DNA of 28,661 nt from a virus: the IMG/VR virus record IMGVR_UViG_3300000101_000107, positions 1-28,661 of that record; one strand, written 5' to 3'. This document shows positions 20,090 to 26,688 of this stretch, piece after piece (the first letter of the stretch is position 1; every line of letters starts with the position of its first letter). A model generated the notes under the pieces. The model was not told where the DNA came from and made no database searches. It saw only the letters and a program-made list of their open reading frames with translations. A program made the translations under genes and the position numbers.

Positions 20090-20927
20090 GGCCGTAACGG
20101 CTGAAGCTGTAACTGAGGACGATGCGCAAGTATCCTCACCTGCTGAGGATGTAAAACAAGAAGCAGAGGAAGGTAGCGATACTGGAACAGAGACTGACGA
20201 TGAGGCAGAGAAGCCGAAGAAAGAGCCAACCGAAGCTGACAAGGTACGTCATGCAATGGAGAAGCGACTTGCTCGGAAGACCGCTTCACAAAAGGCTTCT
20301 GAAGAACGTGTAAAACAACTTGAGGCTCAGTTGGCAGAAGTGCCAAAACAAGCTGATACGAGTGACGCACCGCAAGAGGATGACTTCGATAGCTGGGCTG
20401 ATTTTAATCAAGCCACTATTAAATACGAGGCCAAGAAACTAGCACAGGCAGAAATGCGGGAGACTAAGGAAGCGGAATTAAACCGCCAACGTGAAGTCCA
20501 AAGCAAAGAACGCCAAAAGGCATTTGAGGCCAAGGAAAGCGCATTTGCGAAGGCGAACCCTGATTATCAGGATAAGTCTACAGTGTTGAATGAAGTGTTT
20601 GATAGTCACATGAAAGTGAATAACGGCACAACACCAACAATGCAAGCTGTTGCAACCTTACTTGCGGAAAGTGACGTATCCCCAGCCCTTATTCACAGCT
20701 TAGGCAGTGATGACGGAATGGCGGAGGACTTGCTTAACATGTCACCTATGGAAGCTATGCGAGAGTTGTTTAAGTTAGAAAGCGCCGTTTCTTCTAAGCC
20801 ACAACAAACAGGGAAAGAGCTACCCAAGCCTATTAAGACTTTGAATGGCAAATCTAATCCTAAAAAAGGACTAGACAATATGTCACCAAAAGAGGTTTTG
20901 GAGCATTTCGCTAAATTAACCAAATGA
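20049..20927 (+). CDS. scaffolding protein
   Basis: This 292-residue, very acidic and mostly helical protein lies between portal and coat, the usual place of the P22 gp8-type scaffold. An unstructured acidic N-terminus (1-60) is followed by coiled-coil helices (65-165: MEKRLARKTASQKASEERV...). The small basic helix-turn-helix at the C-terminus (NPKKGLDNMSPKEVLEHF) fits the coat-binding tail known in P22. It would template procapsid assembly and then leave. It has AAGGAAA before the ATG. Confidence 0.85.
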   Translation: MTESLQATESTTPEAVTAEAVTEDDAQVSSPAEDVKQEAEEGSDTGTETDDEAEKPKKEPTEADKVRHAMEKRLARKTASQKASEERVKQLEAQLAEVPKQADTSDAPQEDDFDSWADFNQATIKYEAKKLAQAEMRETKEAELNRQREVQSKERQKAFEAKESAFAKANPDYQDKSTVLNEVFDSHMKVNNGTTPTMQAVATLLAESDVSPALIHSLGSDDGMAEDLLNMSPMEAMRELFKLESAVSSKPQQTGKELPKPIKTLNGKSNPKKGLDNMSPKEVLEHFAKLTK

Positions 20928-20942
20928 TAAAGGAAAAACGAA

Positions 20943-22163
20943 ATGGCAAATAACATTTCTAATGTGAACAATGCAGGTAGTATCCTCGCTAAAGCGGCGG
21001 CTGGCTACCTTGCAGATAACTTGCAGTTTATTAAGTCTATTAGTAAGGCTGATGCAAGTGACTTCGCTGGTAAAAACGGATATAAATCTGGTGCTACCAT
21101 TGACATCAACGTACCTGCTCGCTTCTCTGCGACTGACGGCGCTACTCTTAGCAAGCAAGACGTAGAAGAGTCTCAAGTACCTCTAACAGTTAACCAGCAA
21201 AAGCACGTTGCCTTTGCATTTAGCTCTGCGGAACTTGCAACTGACATGGATATTGCTAAATACGCCGAGCGCGTTATTAAGCCTGCCATGATTACTCTAG
21301 GCAGCAGCGTTGAGCAAACCGTACTTGAGCAGGCTGTGAACTCTGTTTATAACCTAACTGGTACTGCTGGTTCAACTGCGTTTGATACTGACACAATTCT
21401 ACAGGCTGGTCAGAAGCTTGACGAGAATGGCTGTGCTGACTATGACAACCGTTGTGTTCTATTGAACCCTGCTGCTAACCGCTCTGCTGTTACTGAGCGT
21501 AAAGGTCTCTTCCAATCTAGCGAAGAAATCAGCAAGCAGTACAAATCAGGCGCTATGGGTATTGCTGACGGCTTTACGTTCCTACGTAACAACCTTCTGC
21601 CTACTCTAACTACTGGTACGCATGCAGGTACTACGCTTGTTAAGGGCGCGGCACAAACAGGCGCAAGCTTGATTGTTGACGGCTTTACGGCAGCAGCTCC
21701 AGTTATTAAAAAGGGCACGCGCTTTACACTTGCTGGTGTATTTGCAGTTCACCCTGTAACTAAGGCTACACTCGGCAACCTACAGCAGTTTGTTGTAACG
21801 GCTGACGTAACTGGTTCTACTAACCAAGCAACTCTAGCAATTAGCCCTGCTATTGTGACAACTGGTTCTAAGCAGAACGTATCTGCTGGCCCAGCTGACA
21901 ATGCCGCAACCACCTTTGTTGGTGCAAACTCTACCACTTACGGTCAGAACATTGCTTACCACAAAGATGCGTTCCGCTTTGTATCTCTACCGCTTATCAA
22001 GCCACAAGGCGAAGATATGGTTGGTCAGGAAACAGTGGACGGCATCACTGTCCGCCTCATTCGCTTCTACGATGGCGTGAATGACGAGATGACTATGCGT
22101 GCAGACGTGCTGTTTGGCATGGCTGAAGTACGCCCTGAATGGGCAAGCGTTATCACTGCATAA
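20943..22163 (+). CDS. major coat protein, P22 gp5-like
   Basis: This 406-residue protein matches P22_CoatProtein: N-terminal MANNISNVNN...ILAKAAAGYLADN, an HK97-fold core with VPLTVNQQKHVAFAFSSAEL and an inserted domain around 200-330 (repetitive Gly/Thr/Ala strands). A conserved end follows (FRFVSLPLIKPQGE... MTMRADVLFGMAEVRPEW). AAAGGA seven bases before the ATG is a strong ribosome site. Many CTA and CTG leucine codons in this gene differ from the TTA/TTG-rich early genes, as expected of a highly expressed gene. Confidence 0.93.
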   Translation: MANNISNVNNAGSILAKAAAGYLADNLQFIKSISKADASDFAGKNGYKSGATIDINVPARFSATDGATLSKQDVEESQVPLTVNQQKHVAFAFSSAELATDMDIAKYAERVIKPAMITLGSSVEQTVLEQAVNSVYNLTGTAGSTAFDTDTILQAGQKLDENGCADYDNRCVLLNPAANRSAVTERKGLFQSSEEISKQYKSGAMGIADGFTFLRNNLLPTLTTGTHAGTTLVKGAAQTGASLIVDGFTAAAPVIKKGTRFTLAGVFAVHPVTKATLGNLQQFVVTADVTGSTNQATLAISPAIVTTGSKQNVSAGPADNAATTFVGANSTTYGQNIAYHKDAFRFVSLPLIKPQGEDMVGQETVDGITVRLIRFYDGVNDEMTMRADVLFGMAEVRPEWASVITA

Positions 22164-22175
22164 GTGGTATAATAC
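22164..22175 (+). promoter_or_regulatory. extended -10 promoter before the gp4-like gene
   Basis: GTGGTATAATAC begins at the coat stop codon and is identical to the leftward copy at 2441-2452. A transcript would start near 22180 and begin with the hairpin at 22177-22196. No -35 box is visible. Confidence 0.5.
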
Positions 22176-22176
22176 A

Positions 22177-22205
22177 GGGGAGGGGAAACTCTCCCCCCTT
22201 ATTTA
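22177..22205 (+). terminator. GC-rich hairpin after the coat gene
   Basis: GGGGAG (22177-22182) pairs with CTCCCC (22191-22196), and CC-TTATTTAATT follows. It can act as a moderate intrinsic terminator that raises coat over tail-gene expression. It would also form the 5' end of a transcript from the promoter just upstream. Confidence 0.55.
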
Positions 22206-22219
22206 ATTAGAGGTAAAAC

Positions 22220-22909
22220 ATGACAACAGCACTAAGCATTATAAACCAAGCTCTGCGCAAGATTAACGTAGTAGGACGCGGGCAGGATTTACAGAATGAC
22301 GAGGCACAAGATGCGCTAACTGCGCTTAATAACTTGATGAGCGGCTGGTCTGCTGCTGGCGGCATGGTGTTTACCCAACAGCGGGAAGTCTTTGCGCTAA
22401 CAGGTGCGCAAAGCTACACAATAGGAAGCGGCGCTGACTTTGACACGGCGAGGCCAATAGAAATACAGTCTGCATTTATTCGCCAAGGCAGCACGGATTA
22501 TGAATTAAACCAGTACAGCGTGGATGAGTGGGCACGCATTGCAGATAAAAGCACGGGGGGCATTCCTGAAGGCTTTTACTATGACAACAACTCACCAACG
22601 GCCAAAATTTATATTTACCCTATAGGCTCTAGCTCTTACAGCTTGGTTATGTTTAGCAAGAAGGCTTTAACTAGCTTCACAAGCCTTACAGACGACATCT
22701 CGCTTCCTGAGGGCTATGAGAGGGCTTTAGTTTACAACTTGGCATGTGAAGTGGCCATTGAATTTGAAAAGCAACCTACGGGCATGTTGATAGCGGCCGC
22801 GGCGGAGAGCAAAAAAGATGTGTTTGTGGCTAACACACGGCATAACCGACCTGTGGCAAAGCTAGATATTGCATCAGGGGCTAGATACAACGCATATCGA
22901 GGTTTTTAA
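22220..22909 (+). CDS. tail accessory factor, P22 gp4-like
   Basis: This 229-residue protein has the P22 tail-accessory pattern: SIINQALRKINVVGRGQ, ALTALNNLMSGWSAAGGMVFTQQ (read in parts), YTIGSGADFDTARPIEI, then GIPEGFYYDNNSPTAKIYIYP and a conserved C-terminal helix region ending ARYNAYRGF. Copies of gp4 bind beneath the portal to close the head and mount the tail. AGAGG lies before the ATG, and its stop overlaps the next start by one base. Confidence 0.93.
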   Translation: MTTALSIINQALRKINVVGRGQDLQNDEAQDALTALNNLMSGWSAAGGMVFTQQREVFALTGAQSYTIGSGADFDTARPIEIQSAFIRQGSTDYELNQYSVDEWARIADKSTGGIPEGFYYDNNSPTAKIYIYPIGSSSYSLVMFSKKALTSFTSLTDDISLPEGYERALVYNLACEVAIEFEKQPTGMLIAAAAESKKDVFVANTRHNRPVAKLDIASGARYNAYRGF

Positions 22910-24324
22910 TGGAAATCCCTTTTGTTGGCCCATCCTACCAAATGCAGGCTCGGAGCTTTGATGCGCAGCGCAGCATTAACCTGTACCCTATCTTAAGCGA
23001 GAGCGGCACAAGTAAGAGCGTTGCTGCCTTGCGCGGGACTGCGGGGCTAAAGTTATACACTACATCCCAAGGCGGGCAGGTGCGGGGCTGCATCAGTTCA
23101 ACTAGTGGGCGCGGGTTTGTTGTGAGCGGAGATAAGTTTGAGGAAGTAACCCGTGACGGGAGCACGACTGTGCGGGGAACGATTAACACGCAATCTAGCC
23201 GCGTCACCTTTTCCGAGAGCGCGTTGGAGATTATGTTGGTGGATGGAACGGACGGCTGGATATTTAACAAAGACACAGACGCGTTTACGCAAATCACGGA
23301 TGCGGACTTCCCCCAGCCTTCCTATGTGACCTTTCAAGACGGTTATTTTATTGTAACCAAGGCAAATAGCCAGCAGTTCTTTATTAGCGGCATTAACAAC
23401 GGTCTAAGCTGGGATGCGTTGGATTTTACCAGCGTTGAAAGCTCCCCTGACGACCTGGTGTGCGCATTTAGTGATAACGGCAACTTGTGGCTTATGGGTA
23501 ACCGCTCGGTTGAGGTCTACGCTAACACGGGTGCGGCTGCGTTTCCTTTTGAGCGTATTGGCGGGGCAATTATTCAAACAGGCTGTGCAGCAGGGTTCAC
23601 GGTACAGAAGTTCAATAACTCTGTGATATGGCTCGGTATTGATGAACAGGGCAAGGGAACAGTTTTTCAGTCCAACGGTTACTCTGCAACAAAGGTAAGC
23701 ACGCAATCTATTGAGTGGAAAATTAGTCAAGCGGGCGATATAAGCGATAGCTATGCGTGGGTGTACCATGAACGCGGGCACGTGTTTTATATGCTACAAA
23801 TTCGCGGACTAGATACAACGCTTGTGCTGGATGGCACAACGGGGCTATGGCATGAGCGTTCTTACAAAAACCCTGCCACTAACCGTATGGAACTTCACCG
23901 TGGCTTTTGTTGCATGATGTTTAATAACCGCCTGATGGTAGGTGATAGAATTGATGGCCGAATTTATGAGATGAGTTTGGATTACTATACGGATGACGGG
24001 GACGAAATCATCCGCGAACGGACAAGCCCTCACTTGCAAGACGAAAAGCGCTTTGTATCGTACTCCAGTTTTGAACTAGATATGGAGCAGGCGACGGCCT
24101 TGGCTGTTGGTCAGGGCAGTGACCCGCAGGTTATGCTGCAGTACAGCGATGATGGCGGGAATAACTGGAGCAACGAGGTGTGGCGCACGTTTGGCAAGGT
24201 GGGGCAATACTGGCAGCGCCCTATATGGCGTCAGCTAGGCCGAGGGCGTGACCGCGTGTTTAGAGTGCGTGTGAGCGATCCTGTATTTGTTCAATTAAAT
24301 GCGGCGTATATCAATGCAACGTAG
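22909..24324 (+). CDS. packaged DNA stabilization protein, P22 gp10-like
   Basis: This 471-residue protein matches the Phage_stabilise family (P22 gp10). It opens with IPFVGPSYQMQARSFDAQRSINLYP and ALRGTAGLKLY, continues with propeller-like strands (WIFNKDTD, YFIVTKANSQQFFISG, RHxxxx-type repeats) and ends with SYSSFELDMEQ and SDPVFVQLNAAYIN. A gp10 hexamer plugs the channel below gp4. Coupled to gp4 by a TAATG overlap. Confidence 0.93.
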   Translation: MEIPFVGPSYQMQARSFDAQRSINLYPILSESGTSKSVAALRGTAGLKLYTTSQGGQVRGCISSTSGRGFVVSGDKFEEVTRDGSTTVRGTINTQSSRVTFSESALEIMLVDGTDGWIFNKDTDAFTQITDADFPQPSYVTFQDGYFIVTKANSQQFFISGINNGLSWDALDFTSVESSPDDLVCAFSDNGNLWLMGNRSVEVYANTGAAAFPFERIGGAIIQTGCAAGFTVQKFNNSVIWLGIDEQGKGTVFQSNGYSATKVSTQSIEWKISQAGDISDSYAWVYHERGHVFYMLQIRGLDTTLVLDGTTGLWHERSYKNPATNRMELHRGFCCMMFNNRLMVGDRIDGRIYEMSLDYYTDDGDEIIRERTSPHLQDEKRFVSYSSFELDMEQATALAVGQGSDPQVMLQYSDDGGNNWSNEVWRTFGKVGQYWQRPIWRQLGRGRDRVFRVRVSDPVFVQLNAAYINAT

Positions 24325-24589
24325 TACCCCGCCTTCACAGCAGCCTATAGTTAATCAAGGCGGTATTGTAAATCAGGTTTGGCACAGGTGGTTCGCCTCT
24401 TTGCCAATGGAAGGGCTTATTTCTGCTAGACGCGAGCCAAAGGTTTCTGCAAATCAGTCCATGCTTTGGATGGCTTCTGAGGGTGGTGTGAAAGACGGCG
24501 TTTCTTACGGTGCTGGGGATGTTTTGATTACTATAAATGTTTCGGGTGTGAGCAAAACTAAAATTCTTGCGGATTATAGCGCCTTGTAG
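24314..24589 (+). CDS. hypothetical small tail-region protein
   Basis: The protein has 91 residues from ATG 24314 (MQRSTPPSQQPIV...); an in-frame ATG at 24299 is also possible, and neither has a clear ribosome site. Both overlap the end of the gp10-like gene. NQVWHRWFASLP and a final beta-rich part (GDVLITINVSGVSKTKILADYSAL) are seen in small phage proteins between tail and ejection genes. Function unknown. Confidence 0.65.
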   Translation: MQRSTPPSQQPIVNQGGIVNQVWHRWFASLPMEGLISARREPKVSANQSMLWMASEGGVKDGVSYGAGDVLITINVSGVSKTKILADYSAL

Positions 24590-24615
24590 TAAAATGCTAA
24601 CAAGCTACTGTGGAG

Positions 24616-24668
24616 CTAAAACCGCTGGAAGGATACAATATCCAATCAATGCAACAAAAGGGTTTTAG
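24616..24668 (+). promoter_or_regulatory. nested stem-loop over a ribosome site
   Basis: CTAAAACC (24616-24623) pairs perfectly with GGTTTTAG (24661-24668), and GGATA-CAA-TATCC (24631-24643) forms an inner hairpin. The 3' arm covers the end of the AAAAGGG ribosome site used by the TTG start at 24671, so folding could limit translation. Confidence 0.5.
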
Positions 24669-24670
24669 TT

Positions 24671-25531
24671 TTGGGGATGTTTAGCGGATTATTTGGTGGT
24701 AAAGCTGGTTATACTGGCGATGCAGAGCGTCAAGAGCGTTTGGCGCGTGAGCGGTTACAAGCAGCCACAGGTTACGCACAAGAACAAGTACAGCCATATG
24801 CAGACGTAGGCCGTCAGGGTTTAACAGCAATGCAGCAAGCCATGGGCTTTGGTGGTGACGCTACAGCAGAGAATTACGGATTTCTAAACCAGCGCTTTGG
24901 CGCAGACCAGCTAGAGACAGACCCCTCTTACCAGTTCCGCCTAGACGAAGGCAATAAAGGCATTGAGCGTGCCATGGCAGCTACAGGCAAAACCTTTAGT
25001 CCAGAGGCTGTGAAGGCTTTGAGTAACTACGGCCAGCAATCGGCTAGCCAAGAATACGGCAACGCTTATAATCGATTTACAGGCGACCAAACGAATATGT
25101 ATAACCGTTTGGCGGGTATGACTGATATGGGGCAAGCACAGGCTGCTAATCTTGGTAACTTGGAGCTAGCTGAGGCTGGCGGTGTTAGTGACCTTGCGTC
25201 AAACTTAGTGAACTTCCAAGCGGCAGCACGTGAAGGCCGTGCGAACCGTTCTCAGGGTATGTTTAATACCTTGGTGAGCGCTGCCGCTACTGCAAGCGCC
25301 CCCGCTGCTGCAAGCGATAAACGCCTTAAGGAAAACATTGAAAAGGTCGGGGAAAAGAACGGCTTTAATATTTACGAGTTTAACTACATTGAAACGCCTG
25401 ACACTCGCTGGCGCGGTGTTATGGCGCAAGAGGTTCAGGACATTATGCCTGACGCTGTTGTGGAAATGCCGAATGGGTATCTTGCGGTTGACTATGGCAA
25501 GATAGGTGTTGAGTTTGTGGAGGTTGAATAA
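24671..25531 (+). CDS. ejection (DNA-transfer) protein with S74 chaperone domain
   Basis: This 286-residue protein has two parts. Residues 15-165 resemble phage DNA-transfer/injection proteins (YAQEQVQPYADVGRQGL, DPSYQFRLDEGNKGIERAMAATG, SNYGQQSASQEYGNAYNRF). Residues 215-285 are a Peptidase_S74-type chaperone end: SDKRLKENIEKVG, IYEFNYI, RGVMAQEVQDIMPDAV and YLAVDYGKIG. S74 ends usually trimerise tailspikes and fibres and cut themselves off at the Ser of SD. An Ala-rich linker joins the parts. Start TTG 24671 has AAAAGGG upstream; ATG 24677 is an alternative. The final A is shared with the next ATG. Confidence 0.82.
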   Translation: MGMFSGLFGGKAGYTGDAERQERLARERLQAATGYAQEQVQPYADVGRQGLTAMQQAMGFGGDATAENYGFLNQRFGADQLETDPSYQFRLDEGNKGIERAMAATGKTFSPEAVKALSNYGQQSASQEYGNAYNRFTGDQTNMYNRLAGMTDMGQAQAANLGNLELAEAGGVSDLASNLVNFQAAAREGRANRSQGMFNTLVSAAATASAPAAASDKRLKENIEKVGEKNGFNIYEFNYIETPDTRWRGVMAQEVQDIMPDAVVEMPNGYLAVDYGKIGVEFVEVE

Positions 25532-26688
25532 TGGCATTTGACCCAAACATTTTTTTAGAAGGCGCACGTCTGTCAAACCAAAACAGTCGCGACTTGACAG
25601 CCTCTCTTACAGGGGCAATACAAAGCTATCAACAGCGCAAAGACTTGCAGAACGCTCAAGCTAGGAAAGACAAAGAAAAGCTCGCCGCACAAGCTATGGA
25701 TATTGGCTTTATTCAGCAGCAAGTGGCTATGGGTGCAGAATTAACCCCCCAGCAGAAAGCTAAGCTAGATGTGTACTTGTCAGACAAGTCTGCTGCCGTT
25801 GCTGCCAACCCTGAGACGGGCAGCCTTTACCGTAAGTATCAGCCCACAGGCGTTCTAGGGCAAATGATGGGCGCTCAAGGTGACGTGCCGCAAGAAATTG
25901 GCGGAACTTACAACACATTGCAGCAAGCAGGCGCGGGGCAGTTGCTACCACCTCCTACGCAACAAGACATGGGCGACATGCCTACCCCTATTGGCGAGGA
26001 GGGTGTGACGGTATCTGACTTGACGAAGGGCATGGCTTTAACGCCTAAGCTAAGTCGTGTGGCTAATGAAAAGCTAATGGATGTTCGCGCTGAAGAAATG
26101 GCTGGAGAGCGCAAAGAACGTAAGGCAATGGCTAAAGAAGCGCGCACCTTTGTTAAGTCCTTGCCTAGCCAGATTAAACAGATTGATAGCCTTATGGGAA
26201 CGATTGACCGCGCAATTGGGCAAACGAATTGGTCAAATACGGGCGGTATCATTAGAGGGAAGCTAGTGCCAGCCACAAACTTAGATGCCAACTTGTTAAA
26301 AGTAAAAGCAAATGAGTTTATTGACCAAATCATTCAGGCAAAAGACCGTGGTGCAACCTTTGGCTCTTTGGATAGAAACGAAGGTGAAAAACTAGAAAGC
26401 CTTAGAGGTTCGTTAAATCGTGCGCAGCCGCAGGAGCAGCTAGACGCAACCCTTAACGAGCTAAAGAGCTTCCACCAAGACTACAGACAGCGCCTTATTG
26501 GTGACGCGGAGGACGCTGCCGCTCAAGGATTTATTGACCCTAAACAGGTTGAGATGATTAAAAAGAGTTTAGCGCCGACTGGCATTACTCAAAGCCCTAA
26601 AGCGCAAGAAATTAAAGCGCAATATCAGGCTGGCAAGATAACTAAAGAGCAGGCACGTGGAATGCTAAAAACGCTTGGAGGTCAGTAA
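25531..26688 (+). CDS. ejection protein (P22 gp20-like position)
   Basis: This 385-residue, mostly helical, Gln- and Ala-rich protein starts MAFDPNIFLEGARLSNQNS. It has a proline-rich linker near 140-150 (LLPPPTQQDMGDMP) and a long helical C-terminal half (about 190-330) with LPSQIKQIDSLMGTIDRAI. No enzyme motif is visible. Gene order (stabilization protein, DNA-transfer protein, this, then a larger internal protein) mirrors the P22 gp7/gp20/gp16 ejection set; the assignment rests on position and composition. Confidence 0.72.
   Translation: MAFDPNIFLEGARLSNQNSRDLTASLTGAIQSYQQRKDLQNAQARKDKEKLAAQAMDIGFIQQQVAMGAELTPQQKAKLDVYLSDKSAAVAANPETGSLYRKYQPTGVLGQMMGAQGDVPQEIGGTYNTLQQAGAGQLLPPPTQQDMGDMPTPIGEEGVTVSDLTKGMALTPKLSRVANEKLMDVRAEEMAGERKERKAMAKEARTFVKSLPSQIKQIDSLMGTIDRAIGQTNWSNTGGIIRGKLVPATNLDANLLKVKANEFIDQIIQAKDRGATFGSLDRNEGEKLESLRGSLNRAQPQEQLDATLNELKSFHQDYRQRLIGDAEDAAAQGFIDPKQVEMIKKSLAPTGITQSPKAQEIKAQYQAGKITKEQARGMLKTLGGQ

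Noticed and set aside
19738-20370. 210- and 166-codon minus-strand frames over the portal/scaffold junction
   Set aside because: Reverse-strand shadows of acidic coiled-coil coding sequence, with biased Ser/Leu composition and no context.
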